Counted from the stretch's first letter, positions 1-8,262 are shown. The stretch: 64,000 nucleotides of DNA from Sporosarcina luteola (GCF_007991495.1 NZ_BJYL01000006.1:42931-106930), one strand, 5' to 3'. The notes: a model not told the origin generated them from the sequence alone. Program-made: numbers and translations.

Positions 1-48
1 GGAACCACGAGCAACAGCCTCGTCCCTTTACTGGGATGGGGCTTTTTT
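1..48 (+). promoter_or_regulatory. 3' end of the thrS T-box leader, including its terminator
   Basis: The window opens on GGAACCACG, which fits the conserved T-box bulge GGNACCNCG. It is followed by a 10-bp stem (17-26 with 33-42) and six T residues. T-box leaders let uncharged tRNA-Thr block termination and switch on thrS. The specifier loop lies upstream of the window, so Thr specificity is inferred from the downstream gene. Confidence 0.8.
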
Positions 49-79
49 GTGTCAAAAAATAAATTGAGGAGTGGTTGTA

Positions 80-2017
80 ATGACTGAAAATATTCAATTA
101 AAATTTCCAGATGGTGCGATAAAGGAATTTCCGAAAGGCACAACAACTGAAGAAGTGGCAGGATCAATTAGTCCGGGGCTTCGTAAAAGTGCTTTGGCTG
201 GTAAAGTCGGCGATAAGCTTGTCGACTTGAAATCACCGATTAATGAGGACGGGGATATTGCAATCATCACACCGCAATCACCAGAAGCACTCGAAATCCT
301 TCGTCACAGTACAGCGCATTTACTTGCGCAAGCGGTCAAACGGAAATTCCCTGATGCAAAATTAGGAATCGGTCCAGTCATCGATAACGGATTCTACTAT
401 GATATCGACTCTCCGACTCCGATTACAGCGGAAGACTTGCCTGAACTTGAAAAAGAAATGAAACGGATCATCGGCGAAAACTTGCCGGTCGTTCGTCATG
501 ATGTGTCCCGTGAAGAGGCGGAAAGCCGATTCAAAGAAATTGAAGATCCATACAAAATCGAGCTTCTTGAAGCAATCCCTGAAGGCGAGCAAGTGTCTAT
601 CTATGAGCAAGGTGAATTCTTCGACCTTTGCCGTGGTGTCCATGTCCCATCAACTGGAAAACTGAAGGAATTCAAATTACTAAGCATCGCGGGTGCCTAT
701 TGGCGCGGCGATTCCAAAAATAAAATGCTTCAACGGATTTACGGAACAGCATTCTTCAAAAAGGAAGAGCTACAAGAACATCTTCGCATGTTGGAAGAAG
801 CGAAGGAACGTGATCACCGTAAAATCGGGAAAGAGTTGAATTTATTCACAAACTCCCAAAAGGTCGGTCAAGGTCTTCCGTTATGGTTGCCAAAAGGCGC
901 GACAATTCGTCGCATCATTGAACGGTATATTGTCGATAAAGAAGAGAAACTTGGTTATGACCATGTTTACACACCGGTTTTAGGAAGTGTGGAACTTTAT
1001 AAAACATCAGGACACTGGGGTCACTACCAAGATGGCATGTTCCCGGTAATGAGCATGGACAATGAAGACCTCGTACTTCGTCCGATGAACTGTCCACACC
1101 ATATGATGATTTACAAAAACGGCATTCATTCATATCGTAACTTGCCGCTGCGAATTGCAGAACTTGGTACAATGCACCGCTACGAAATGTCAGGCGCATT
1201 ATCCGGTCTGCAACGGGTACGCGGTATGACATTGAATGACGCACATATCTTCGTTCGTCCTGATCAGATCAAGGAAGAGTTTAAACGAGTCGTCCAACTA
1301 GTGATCGATGTGTATAAGGACTTTGATATCGAGAACTATTCTTTCCGTCTTTCATATCGGGATCCGGAAGATACAGAAAAATATTTCGATGACGATGAAA
1401 TGTGGGAACGCGCACAAAGCATGTTGAAAGAGACGATGGACGAAATGGACTTGCCATACGTTGAGGCGGATGGGGAAGCTGCATTCTACGGTCCGAAACT
1501 TGATGTCCAAGTGAAAACTGCAATCGGCATGGAAGAGACATTGTCGACAGTCCAACTCGACTTCCTTCTACCAGAACGATTCGACCTCACATACATCGGA
1601 GAAGACGGAAAGCAGCATCGTCCAGTCGTCATTCACCGTGGTGTTGTATCGACAATGGAGCGATTTGTCGCATTCCTAATCGAAGAATACAAAGGTGCAT
1701 TCCCGACATGGCTCGCTCCTGTCCAAGTTGAAGCCATTCCGGTTTCTCCGGATGCCCATTTCGACTATGCAAATGAAGTACGCGAGAAACTCGTTGCATC
1801 TGGCTTCCGTGTTGAACTCGACAGCCGCGATGAAAAAATCGGCTATAAAATCCGGGAAGCACAAGTGCAAAAAATCCCTTACATGCTCGTTCTAGGAGAC
1901 AAAGAAGTCGAATCCGGCGAAGTGAACGTAAGAAAATACGGCGAACAAAAATCCGAAAGCATGCCGTTTGATGATTTCTTAAAGCTAATAAAAGCTGACG
2001 TATCACACGAAAACTAA
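80..2017 (+). CDS. thrS: threonine--tRNA ligase
   Basis: Cytoplasmic class II synthetase charging tRNA-Thr with threonine. The 645-residue product has the full family layout: N-terminal TGS domain (about 1-62), editing domain with the HxxxH pair (H76, H80), catalytic core with the zinc-ligand region RPMNCPHH near residue 338, and a C-terminal anticodon-binding domain from about 540. I chose ATG 80 because GAGGAGTGG at 66-74 gives normal ribosome spacing; the in-frame GTG at 71 touches the Shine-Dalgarno sequence. It is preceded by a T-box and followed by its own terminator, so it is monocistronic. Confidence 0.97.
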   Translation: MTENIQLKFPDGAIKEFPKGTTTEEVAGSISPGLRKSALAGKVGDKLVDLKSPINEDGDIAIITPQSPEALEILRHSTAHLLAQAVKRKFPDAKLGIGPVIDNGFYYDIDSPTPITAEDLPELEKEMKRIIGENLPVVRHDVSREEAESRFKEIEDPYKIELLEAIPEGEQVSIYEQGEFFDLCRGVHVPSTGKLKEFKLLSIAGAYWRGDSKNKMLQRIYGTAFFKKEELQEHLRMLEEAKERDHRKIGKELNLFTNSQKVGQGLPLWLPKGATIRRIIERYIVDKEEKLGYDHVYTPVLGSVELYKTSGHWGHYQDGMFPVMSMDNEDLVLRPMNCPHHMMIYKNGIHSYRNLPLRIAELGTMHRYEMSGALSGLQRVRGMTLNDAHIFVRPDQIKEEFKRVVQLVIDVYKDFDIENYSFRLSYRDPEDTEKYFDDDEMWERAQSMLKETMDEMDLPYVEADGEAAFYGPKLDVQVKTAIGMEETLSTVQLDFLLPERFDLTYIGEDGKQHRPVVIHRGVVSTMERFVAFLIEEYKGAFPTWLAPVQVEAIPVSPDAHFDYANEVREKLVASGFRVELDSRDEKIGYKIREAQVQKIPYMLVLGDKEVESGEVNVRKYGEQKSESMPFDDFLKLIKADVSHEN

Positions 2018-2026
2018 TCGACAAAC

Positions 2027-2061
2027 TAACAGGCATTCCACTAGGTGGGGTGCTTGTTTTT
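2027..2061 (+). terminator. rho-independent terminator of thrS
   Basis: Arms AACAGGCATTCCAC and GTGGGGTGCTTGTT pair with a 3-nt loop and some G-U pairs, followed by a T tract. It starts ten bases after the thrS stop. Confidence 0.8.
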
Positions 2062-2079
2062 CAGTTGAAAAGTTTTATG

Positions 2080-2108
2080 TTGACAATATGCATCCAAGAT
2101 GATAGACT
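2080..2108 (+). promoter_or_regulatory. SigA-type promoter of the infC operon
   Basis: TTGACA (2080-2085), 17-bp spacer, TAGACT (2103-2108). It sits just behind the thrS terminator and in front of the L20 leader. Confidence 0.75.
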
Positions 2109-2140
2109 AATTAAGGTTAATGAATACAGTTTGTGGTATA

Positions 2141-2272
2141 AGAAGGAGCTGCCCGCTTCTCACCTGATCGACGCACACAGTTGTTGACAGGTTAGCACAG
2201 TAAACGTGCCGTGCATTAATTTGCACGTACACATAAGCGGGTAGACAAATGCTTCATTTGTCTACTTTTTTT
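2141..2272 (+). promoter_or_regulatory. L20 leader (infC operon autoregulation) with terminator
   Basis: The 5' untranslated region of infC-rpmI-rplT forms the structure expected of the Bacillales L20 leader: GCCCGC near 2150 can pair with GCGGG near 2237, an internal GCACG/CGTGC hairpin lies around 2205-2228, and the leader ends in terminator GTAGACAAATG/CATTTGTCTAC (2241-2265) plus a T run. In this class, free ribosomal protein L20 binds and favours termination. Assignment rests on position and pairing, not on a covariance search. Confidence 0.75.
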
Positions 2273-2375
2273 ATTGTCCGGCTCTTACTAAACGAATGAA
2301 CTATGGGACCGTCGGAATAGTGGGCGGTGTACCCAAACCGTGTATTCGCGAGACAACATTCGGAGGTGGATTACT

Positions 2376-2894
2376 ATTAGCAAAGACATGTACGTAAATG
2401 AGGGCATCCGTGCCCGCGAGCTTCGCCTGATTGACCATAACGGCGACCAGCTTGGAATCAAATCCCGCAACGAGGCACTTGAAATTGCAGCTCGCGCGAA
2501 TTTGGATCTTGTCCTAGTCGCTCCAACAGCAAAGCCGCCGGTAGCCCGTGTTATGGACTACGGAAAATTCAAGTTTGAGCAACAGAAGAAAGAACGCGAA
2601 GTAAGAAAGAACCAGAAAATCATTAACCTCAAAGAAGTCCGCTTAAGCCCGACGATCGATGAGCACGATTTTCAAACAAAGCTTCGCAACGGTATCAAAT
2701 TTTTGCAAGCAGGAGACAAAGTAAAAGCGTCCATCCGTTTCCGTGGTCGTGCGATTACGCACAAGGAAATCGGCCAACGCGTTTTGGACCGCTTTGCAGA
2801 ACAATGCAAGGAATTCTCAACGGTTGAAGTAAAACCGAAAATGGAAGGCCGGAGCATGTTCCTAATACTTGCCCCGACTGCCGAAAAAAAGTAA
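2376..2894 (+). CDS. infC: translation initiation factor IF-3
   Basis: IF-3 binds the 30S subunit, prevents premature 50S joining and proofreads start-codon choice. The 172-residue product has the N-domain ([13 protein letters not shown] onward), the basic linker around [13 protein letters not shown] and the C-domain ([20 protein letters not shown]). There is no ATG at the family start; GGAGGTGG (2362-2369) precedes ATT ACT ATT AGC AAA GAC. ATT 2376 has the better spacing and gives the usual ISKD start; ATT 2370 (TISKD) is the alternative. An AUU start is a known self-regulation device of infC. First gene of infC-rpmI-rplT. Confidence 0.95.
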   Translation: MSKDMYVNEGIRARELRLIDHNGDQLGIKSRNEALEIAARANLDLVLVAPTAKPPVARVMDYGKFKFEQQKKEREVRKNQKIINLKEVRLSPTIDEHDFQTKLRNGIKFLQAGDKVKASIRFRGRAITHKEIGQRVLDRFAEQCKEFSTVEVKPKMEGRSMFLILAPTAEKK

Positions 2895-2920
2895 CACGAA
2901 CGATTTAGGAGGAACAGATC

Positions 2921-3121
2921 ATGCCAAAAATGAAAACTCACCGCGGATCCGCAAAACGTTTCAAAAAAACTGCATCTGGTAAAGTGAAACGCGGCCGTGC
3001 TTATACAAGTCACCTTTTTGCCAACAAGTCTACAAAAGCGAAACGCCACTTGCGTAAAGCTTCACTTGTTTCTTCTGGCGACTACAAACGTATCCGTGAA
3101 ATGATCACATACATGAAATAA
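2921..3121 (+). CDS. rpmI: 50S ribosomal protein L35
   Basis: Small basic large-subunit protein, 66 residues, the usual length. It begins [16 protein letters not shown] and ends in the [11 protein letters not shown] region typical of L35. A strong TAGGAGGAAC Shine-Dalgarno lies before ATG 2921. It sits 26 bp behind infC and is co-transcribed under the L20 leader. Confidence 0.97.
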   Translation: MPKMKTHRGSAKRFKKTASGKVKRGRAYTSHLFANKSTKAKRHLRKASLVSSGDYKRIREMITYMK

Positions 3122-3174
3122 GTTTTTGTACCATTATTACAACATTCTTTAGGAATAGCAGGAGGTAATGAACT

Positions 3175-3534
3175 ATGCCACGCGTAAAAGGTGGAACAGT
3201 GACGCGCAAGCGCCGTAATCGAGTATTGAAATTAGCCAAAGGTTACTTTGGTTCAAAACATAGACTTTACAAAGTAGCAAACCAACAGGTCATGAAATCA
3301 TTTAACTATGCATACCGTGACCGCCGTCAGAAAAAACGTGATTTCCGTAAACTATGGATCACACGTATTAACGCGGCTGCACGTATGAATGGTCTTTCAT
3401 ACAGCACAATGATGCACGGTCTTAAATTGGCTGGCATCGAAGTGAACCGTAAAATGCTTGCTGATCTTGCTGTAACAGATGCACAAGCATTTGCACAACT
3501 TGCTGAAACAGCAAAAAAATCAGTCGCGAAATAA
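3175..3534 (+). CDS. rplT: 50S ribosomal protein L20
   Basis: 119-residue basic protein that nucleates 50S assembly on 23S rRNA and, in Bacillales, represses its own operon through the leader near 2141-2272. Family signatures are [28 protein letters not shown] at the start (a basic N-terminal extension) and the [12 protein letters not shown] globular segment. Preceded by GGAGGTAATG. Last gene of the operon; a terminator follows. Confidence 0.97.
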   Translation: MPRVKGGTVTRKRRNRVLKLAKGYFGSKHRLYKVANQQVMKSFNYAYRDRRQKKRDFRKLWITRINAAARMNGLSYSTMMHGLKLAGIEVNRKMLADLAVTDAQAFAQLAETAKKSVAK

Positions 3535-3549
3535 GCGATTGTAAGATAG

Positions 3550-3583
3550 AAGCCCCGCGCCGATAGTCGGCAGCGGGGTTTTT
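3550..3583 (+). terminator. terminator of infC-rpmI-rplT
   Basis: GCCCCGC and GCGGGG arms around a 14-base loop that itself contains CCGATAGTCGG, followed by TTTTTG. Confidence 0.85.
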
Positions 3584-3621
3584 GTATATCCGCCGCTCTA
3601 CAACAGGTTAAATAGCCTTAC

Positions 3622-3810
3622 CGCGCTCAAGGAACCTGCTTTCGCGCTCAAGGAAGTTGCTTCCGCGCTCAAGGAACCTGCTTCCGCGCTCAAGCCCTTC
3701 GTCCCCGCGCTCAAGAATCCCGCCCCCGCGCTCAAGCCACAAGCTCCCGCGCTCAAGAATCCCGCCCCCGCGCTCAAGCCACAAACTACCGCGCTCAAGA
3801 ATACCACGCC
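3622..3810. repeat. tandem array, nine units of exactly 21 bp (core CGCGCTCAAG)
   Basis: The core CGCGCTCAAG starts at 3622, 3643, 3664, 3685, 3706, 3727, 3748, 3769 and 3790 with no indel. The 11-bp tails vary in pairs (GAACCTGCTTC, AATCCCGCCCC, CCACAAGCTCC). Because 21 is a multiple of three, all frames give 7-residue repeats (LSA-type on the minus strand, ALK-type on the plus strand), but none has a credible ribosome site. It fills most of the 400-bp gap between the rplT terminator and ysdA. Confidence 0.95.
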
Positions 3811-3935
3811 GACACCGCCAGTCCCCGACTCGAAAATCAGCATAGCATAATAATAAAAGAAAACTATCAAACTATATAGTTCTTCTTTCTTTGTCAGTTC
3901 AATAAAGTGTAGAATAGGGGTAGGGAGTTGAATTT

Positions 3936-4226
3936 ATGAAAGTAATGATCATCAGTTGGATTGCATTCATATCAATTTGGTCATTCGCATCTATGGGATA
4001 TGATAAGGCGCAAGCAAAGCGTAAGGGGCGAAGGGTGCCTGAAAAAAATTTATGGTTGTTGGCAATTGTCGGTGGAGGAATCGGAGCGTATTTAGGCATG
4101 ATGACGTTTAATCATAAAACTAGGCATACCGCGTTTCGTATCGGTTTCCTACTGCTTGCCGCAATCTATATTGGACTTATTATTTATTTATTAGGATTCG
4201 ACCTTTTGGGAACAGAAAAAGCATAA
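3936..4226 (+). CDS. ysdA: DUF1294 family membrane protein (YsdA-like)
   Basis: 96 residues with three hydrophobic segments (about 3-20, 42-60, 70-90). The DUF1294 signature is present: YDKAQAKRKGRRVPE, then GGGIGAYLGM and HKTRH. Function unknown in the family. It occupies the same place as B. subtilis ysdA, behind rplT and convergent with ysdB. GGGAGTTG precedes ATG 3936. Confidence 0.85.
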   Translation: MKVMIISWIAFISIWSFASMGYDKAQAKRKGRRVPEKNLWLLAIVGGGIGAYLGMMTFNHKTRHTAFRIGFLLLAAIYIGLIIYLLGFDLLGTEKA

Positions 4227-4228
4227 GA

Positions 4229-4257
4229 AAAACCCGTCAAGTTTTTAACGGGTTTTC
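4229..4257. terminator. bidirectional terminator between ysdA and ysdB
   Basis: AAAACCCGT and ACGGGTTTT pair around AAGTTTTTA; T-rich on both strands, so it can serve both convergent genes. It overlaps the 3' end of ysdB. Confidence 0.8.
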
Positions 4258-4628
4258 ATCAGTTTTTCAATTGGATTTTTCCAGCTGATTTCAGCTTTTG
4301 GATAGTTTGAACTGATTTCAGAAGATAAAAAATGAAAATCATCTTTAGTAAAGCCTTGAAGTTTCGTTTCATCCTTCACCCAGACAAAAATAGAAACAAC
4401 ATCAAAGGAATCTTCAGTTGTGCCTAAATACTTTTCACCTTCAAATAGGGCACCTTTATAAGTAATAAAGAAATTCTTTCTAACATTTTTCACATCATCA
4501 TAAAAGTAATATTGTTCTTGTTCATATGCCTCGTCCAACTTTCGTTTAGGATCAACCAAATAACGGATGCCCCGATAGAATAAATAGACGACGAATGCAA
4601 TGATGACAAAACGGATCAACAATCCCAT
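4245..4628 (-). CDS. ysdB: YsdB-like SigW-regulon membrane protein
   Basis: 127 residues: one N-terminal membrane segment (about 4-22, RFVIIAFVVYLFYRGI), then a charged cytoplasmic part with YYFYDDVKNVRKNFFITYKG and LFEGEKYLGTT, matching my recollection of B. subtilis YsdB. Molecular role unknown. Its place next to ysdA and a SigW-type promoter 42 bp upstream of the start codon both fit the assignment to the cell-envelope stress regulon. ATG 4628 follows GAGGGGATG. Confidence 0.8.
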   Translation of the reverse strand: MGLLIRFVIIAFVVYLFYRGIRYLVDPKRKLDEAYEQEQYYFYDDVKNVRKNFFITYKGALFEGEKYLGTTEDSFDVVSIFVWVKDETKLQGFTKDDFHFLSSEISSNYPKAEISWKNPIEKLMKTR

Positions 4629-4669
4629 AACAGCATCCCCTCACAAAATTAGATATAGTCTTCTACCTA

Positions 4670-4695
4670 TACGGATGAGATGCAGTTTGGTTTCA
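4670..4695 (-). promoter_or_regulatory. SigW-type (ECF) promoter of ysdB
   Basis: On the minus strand TGAAAC (4690-4695), exactly 16 bp, then CGTA (4670-4673), which is the SigW consensus TGAAAC-N16-CGTA without mismatch. Confidence 0.8.
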
Positions 4696-4752
4696 AGATA
4701 TTTTTTTTGGAGGTTTTTTTAGTGGAAACTACAACATTATTCACTAAATGCA

Positions 4753-4780
4753 ATGACGATATTATTATATGACCTATAAT
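4753..4780 (+). promoter_or_regulatory. possible SigA promoter of the dut cassette
   Basis: ATGACG (4753-4758), 16-bp spacer, perfect TATAAT (4775-4780). A 6-bp inverted repeat GTTGAA/TTCAAC follows near 4790-4808, between the predicted start site and the gene, and could be an operator. Confidence 0.55.
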
Positions 4781-4832
4781 TCTACTTAAGTTGAATGACC
4801 ATTTCAACGGATATAACTAGGAGGATTCTGCC

Positions 4833-5270
4833 ATGTGTTTTAATTTAAAGGTTAAACTAATAAATGAGGATGCTCTTTTACCATTCCAAGCTAACCCAGG
4901 TGATGCAGGATTTGATTTATTTGCAATAGAAGAAAAGCTAATTAGACCTGGAGAGGCTGAACTGATCAGTACAGGAATTAAATTAGAATTACCTCAAGGA
5001 ACTGAAGCTCAGGTAAGACCGAGAAGTGGCTTAGCTTTAAAACACTCTGTAACTATATTAAATAGTCCCGGCACTATAGACGAGGGTTATCGGGGTGAAA
5101 TAAAAGTTATACTGATCAATCATGGAAAAGAAGACTTTAAGATAGAAAAGCAAATGAGAATCGCGCAAATGGTAATTGCCCCAATTGCAAAAGTTAATAT
5201 TACCCAAGTAGAAGAGCTGTCAAATTCTGAAAGGGGTTTTGGTGGGTTTGGTTCTTCGGGTGTAAAATGA
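4833..5270 (+). CDS. dut: dUTP diphosphatase (trimeric dUTPase)
   Basis: Hydrolyses dUTP to dUMP and pyrophosphate, keeping uracil out of DNA and feeding thymidylate synthesis. All five trimeric-dUTPase motifs are in order in 145 residues: GDAGFDL (about 24-30), PRSGLALK (about 63-70), [11 protein letters not shown] (about 80-90), RIAQMVI (about 109-115) and the C-terminal lid [17 protein letters not shown] precedes ATG 4833. The gene is clearly more AT-rich than the flanking genes and leads an apparent operon with the next two genes, so it may act with them rather than as housekeeping; phage dUTPases are a possible source. Confidence 0.93.
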   Translation: MCFNLKVKLINEDALLPFQANPGDAGFDLFAIEEKLIRPGEAELISTGIKLELPQGTEAQVRPRSGLALKHSVTILNSPGTIDEGYRGEIKVILINHGKEDFKIEKQMRIAQMVIAPIAKVNITQVEELSNSERGFGGFGSSGVK

Positions 5271-5323
5271 TAAGATCGGATTTTGTTTTAGAAAACTAAT
5301 TTAAAAATGGGGGTATCTATTTT

Positions 5324-6034
5324 ATGGGGAAAATCAAAGTAATGATTAGCTCGACTGTTAGTGATTTGGAGGCTGAACGGGATGCTGTAAAAAAGGCCTT
5401 TGAAGAAATTTCTCTAGTTGAACTTTTGGGGGCCGATCCTTTAAATGAAACAGCTTTTGCGGGGAATTCTAGGTTTGTTACGGTTGATATGGCTAAGGAT
5501 TGTGATCTATATATATTAATTCTTGGAAATAGATTTGGTTATGATGTTGGAAATGGAAGATCGGCTACAGAAATAGAATTTGATGCAGCGATAAGAGATG
5601 ATCCAACAAAGATACTAGTTTTTAAAAAGGACAGTTCAGAAGAAATGGATGAAAAACAAAAGGCATTTATTAATAAAGTGAGTAGCTATTACAACGGTTA
5701 TTGGCGTACTTCATTTAAGCATACTCATGATCTTCAAACCTACATAAAAAATACTTTTGGTAGATGGATAAAAGAAAGGGCATCTATTGGTACCGACCTA
5801 ACTTACTTAGATCACTTTGTTAGACTAGCCAGACAAATAAAACCAGAACCTAATGCAGAGGTTTATTATAAAGTGACCAAAAATGATGTTGAACTAGAAT
5901 ATGTCTTTTTCAGAAAAAGCCATGAAATACATTTTTCCCGTAAGGAAATATACAAGAACTTTTGGGGTTGCTTTAATGAGCTTTATAATCAATTTGAATG
6001 GTGGCTAGAGAATGAAGAAGGAGGTAAGTATTAA
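5324..6034 (+). CDS. DUF4062 (TIR-like) domain protein
   Basis: 236 residues. The N-terminal 110 are a DUF4062 domain: KVMISSTVSDLEAERDAV (5-22), strand YILILGNRFG (about 62-71), and SATEIEFDAA (about 79-88) with a glutamate where TIR-like and nucleoside-processing folds keep a catalytic acid. The C-terminal half (HFVRLARQIKPE, EFVFFRK-like segments, aromatic-rich tail) is not recognised. DUF4062 is often found in NTPase and conflict proteins; its activity here is unknown. It starts 53 bp behind dut and its stop codon overlaps the next start by one base, so the two are probably translationally coupled. AT-rich like its neighbours. Confidence 0.75.
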   Translation: MGKIKVMISSTVSDLEAERDAVKKAFEEISLVELLGADPLNETAFAGNSRFVTVDMAKDCDLYILILGNRFGYDVGNGRSATEIEFDAAIRDDPTKILVFKKDSSEEMDEKQKAFINKVSSYYNGYWRTSFKHTHDLQTYIKNTFGRWIKERASIGTDLTYLDHFVRLARQIKPEPNAEVYYKVTKNDVELEYVFFRKSHEIHFSRKEIYKNFWGCFNELYNQFEWWLENEEGGKY

Positions 6035-6678
6035 TGAACTTGAAAATTCTTGAAGATAAATACACACTTGCTTTGCAAACAAAAATTAGATCTGTGAATA
6101 CTGATACGGAAAATTTAAGGGGAGCTCTTGTTAAACTTGGTCAAAAAATTGGAATGCATATTGTATCAGATAATATGTTAGAGGAAACGGAAGTCTCGAC
6201 ACCAATGGATCAGATATTTAAGGGTTATTCATTTTGCAATTCAGTAAACCTGATATACAGTACAAAAGATGACTACGAATTCTTTGCTAAGGGACTTTCA
6301 TTGGTAATTCCAAATTCAAAGCAAGGCTATTTTGATTTTCAAGGAGTAAGGGGCCCTGATGCTTTAACTCAGCCAGTTAGAGCATCATCCCACCCTACTA
6401 TCAAGCCTGGCACGATTATTGATACTGTTGTAATTGCTAAAGCAGTTCTAGCAACCGGATGTACAGCAATTTCTCTTACGAAAAATATTATGAGTAAATT
6501 TCAACCTAAAAACATAATAATTGCTTCGTCTTTTTATAGTCAAACGGGTATTAGTGAACTATTTGCTGAAATTCCAAACGTAAAGTTCATTTATACTGTT
6601 GGGAAAGCAGATACACTTAATGAGGATGGAATGCTCATTCCGGGGGTAGGAGACTTGGATACAAGATTATTGGGCTAA
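6034..6678 (+). CDS. uracil phosphoribosyltransferase-like protein
   Basis: 214 residues. The C-terminal half matches the Upp fold: LATGCTA (PRPP loop, compare LATGGSA), and TLNEDGMLIPGVGDLDTRLLG-type tail (uracil-binding GLGD loop) at the very end. True uracil phosphoribosyltransferases read VDPMLATG; here the aligned residues are AKAVLATG, so the PRPP/Mg-coordinating aspartate is replaced by lysine. The N-terminal half is divergent. It may be a sensor or a modified enzyme rather than a salvage enzyme. AAGGAGGT precedes ATG 6034, which overlaps the stop of the DUF4062 gene. Confidence 0.7.
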   Translation: MNLKILEDKYTLALQTKIRSVNTDTENLRGALVKLGQKIGMHIVSDNMLEETEVSTPMDQIFKGYSFCNSVNLIYSTKDDYEFFAKGLSLVIPNSKQGYFDFQGVRGPDALTQPVRASSHPTIKPGTIIDTVVIAKAVLATGCTAISLTKNIMSKFQPKNIIIASSFYSQTGISELFAEIPNVKFIYTVGKADTLNEDGMLIPGVGDLDTRLLG

Positions 6679-6800
6679 ATTGTATTAAAGTTACAAAGTA
6701 GCATAGGTATATGTAAACTTATAAAGAAGGTGCAATTCATTATTGTTCCATCTCTTCGAAAAACCGGCTATTAATATATTTGATAGAAAAATAATTAAGA

Positions 6801-6830
6801 TTGACATTAGTACCCAAAGGAAAATAATAT
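6801..6830 (+). promoter_or_regulatory. SigA-type promoter of the XRE regulator
   Basis: TTGACA (6801-6806), 18-bp spacer, TAATAT (6825-6830), 32 bp before the start codon. It separates this pair from the AT-rich cassette. Confidence 0.65.
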
Positions 6831-6861
6831 AGAGATAAGTAAATAGGAGGAGGCATTAACC

Positions 6862-7356
6862 GTGAATGATTGGAGTAAAGAAGACTTTGGCATAAGGCTA
6901 AAGGCCTTAAGAGAACAAAGAGGGTTATCAATGATGGCCTTTGGAGCAGCCATCGGCACATCAGCGAGTAGAATTAAAGATTGGGAGAAAGGAAAAAATG
7001 CCCCCTCTGCAGCTTGGATCGCAAAAATATCCGATAGATTCAATGTTTCTACAGATGAACTGATTTTAGGGGATCCTAAAACCTCCCGCGCATTTACAGC
7101 TAGCAGCTCCTCGAATGTGGATATGCTGTATGAACGACTGCGAGAAAATTTGATGATTGGTAAAGAAACGGATGAGCAGGACGAAAAATTAAATGAGTTA
7201 TATATCTCTCTCGATGCGGAGAACAAAGAGCGGTATCGAAGTGGGAAAGGAAGACGGCTTGCTGAGCGTGAACTACTTTCCATTTTAACGGAATTGCCGA
7301 AAAAAGATGTATTAGAATTATTGGAGCTCGCAAAAATTAAGAAACGTTGGCTATAA
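6862..7356 (+). CDS. XRE-family helix-turn-helix regulator
   Basis: 164 residues, probably a cytoplasmic DNA-binding repressor. The N-terminal HTH_XRE domain covers about 8-64 (IRLKALREQRGLSMMAFGAAIG, then SASRIKDWEKGKNAPS). The rest is charged helix without a recognised ligand domain, ending LLELAKIKKRW. GTG 6862 is chosen for the strong AGGAGGAGG at 6845-6853. Its target is unknown; the phosphoesterase gene starts five bases after its stop. Confidence 0.85.
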   Translation: MNDWSKEDFGIRLKALREQRGLSMMAFGAAIGTSASRIKDWEKGKNAPSAAWIAKISDRFNVSTDELILGDPKTSRAFTASSSSNVDMLYERLRENLMIGKETDEQDEKLNELYISLDAENKERYRSGKGRRLAERELLSILTELPKKDVLELLELAKIKKRWL

Positions 7357-7361
7357 GTTAA

Positions 7362-8216
7362 ATGATTGCAAGCAGACGTCGAGTGTTGCTAGTAGTTGCC
7401 GTACTCGTATTGCTATTTGGCTTATATCTCTACAAAGAAAACACATCAATCGGAATTACTTTCGTCGATATAAAGTCTGCCGGAATTCCGGAAGGCTTTA
7501 ATAATTATAGAATTGTTCAGTTGTCCGATATTCATGATTCAGAGTTTGGTGAAAATAACTTGGATTTAGTGAATAAAGTGAAGGACTTATCCCCTGATGC
7601 CATCTTTATAACCGGTGATTTAATCGACCGAAATCGTTATAATCTGAAACAGAGTTTGGAAATCGTCCGACAGTTGCAGTTTGTGGCACCCTTTTATTAT
7701 GTTACTGGCAATCATGAAATTTCCACAAATGACGTGGAGAATATAAAAACTGAACTTATCAATTTGGGTGTTAACGTCCTGTCGGATGAATCTTTAATAA
7801 TTGAAAGTCTGACTGGTGACAAGATGGCTATCGGGGGAATTGAAGATCCGTTATCAAGTAATTTGAATGAACATGAATATGTTGAATTGACCGTGGACAA
7901 AGCATTCGAGGAAGTGCCGGAAGACATGTTCAAAATACTGTTATCTCATCGTCCTGAACAATTTGATGTTTACGTTGATCGAGGAATCGATCTCATTCTC
8001 AGCGGTCATGCCCATGGCGGCCAGATTAGAATACCTGGGATAGGCGGTGTCATTGCTCCCGGACAAGGATGGTTTCCAAAATATACTTCCGGAGTGCATG
8101 AAGAAAATGAAAGCAGAATGATTGTAAGTCGGGGTCTCGGTAACAGTTTAGTGCCAATCCGTGTATTTAACCAACCTGAAATAATAGCCGTCACACTGAA
8201 ATCTGATTCCCAATAG
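7362..8216 (+). CDS. membrane-anchored metallophosphoesterase (YkuE/YaeI-type)
   Basis: 284 residues with an N-terminal membrane anchor (about 7-23) and a calcineurin-like phosphoesterase domain facing outward. Metal-binding motifs in order: LSDIHDSEFG (D-x-H), GDLIDR, GNHE, LLSHRPE and SGHAHGGQ. Some relatives act on lipid or UDP-diacylglucosamine substrates; the substrate here is unknown. No clear ribosome site precedes ATG 7362, so the start may be coupled to the XRE gene or lie slightly downstream. Terminator follows. Confidence 0.85.
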   Translation: MIASRRRVLLVVAVLVLLFGLYLYKENTSIGITFVDIKSAGIPEGFNNYRIVQLSDIHDSEFGENNLDLVNKVKDLSPDAIFITGDLIDRNRYNLKQSLEIVRQLQFVAPFYYVTGNHEISTNDVENIKTELINLGVNVLSDESLIIESLTGDKMAIGGIEDPLSSNLNEHEYVELTVDKAFEEVPEDMFKILLSHRPEQFDVYVDRGIDLILSGHAHGGQIRIPGIGGVIAPGQGWFPKYTSGVHEENESRMIVSRGLGNSLVPIRVFNQPEIIAVTLKSDSQ

Positions 8217-8225
8217 TAATTCATC

Positions 8226-8261
8226 AACGCAAAGAATAGTAAATTCTTCTTTGCGTTTTTT
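8226..8261 (+). terminator. terminator behind the metallophosphoesterase gene
   Basis: AACGCAAAGAA/TTCTTTGCGTT stem, short loop, T run. Confidence 0.85.
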
Positions 8262-8262
8262 G

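Noticed and set aside
3622..3810. CRISPR array
   Set aside because: Core and tail are contiguous 21-bp units with related tails; no 28-36-bp repeats with unique spacers and no cas genes.
3598..3870. Open frame on the minus strand giving LSA-type heptad repeats (and ALK-type repeats on the plus strand)
   Set aside because: It exists only because the 21-bp array length is divisible by three; there is no ribosome site, the start would be TTG in AT-rich sequence, and no domain is seen.
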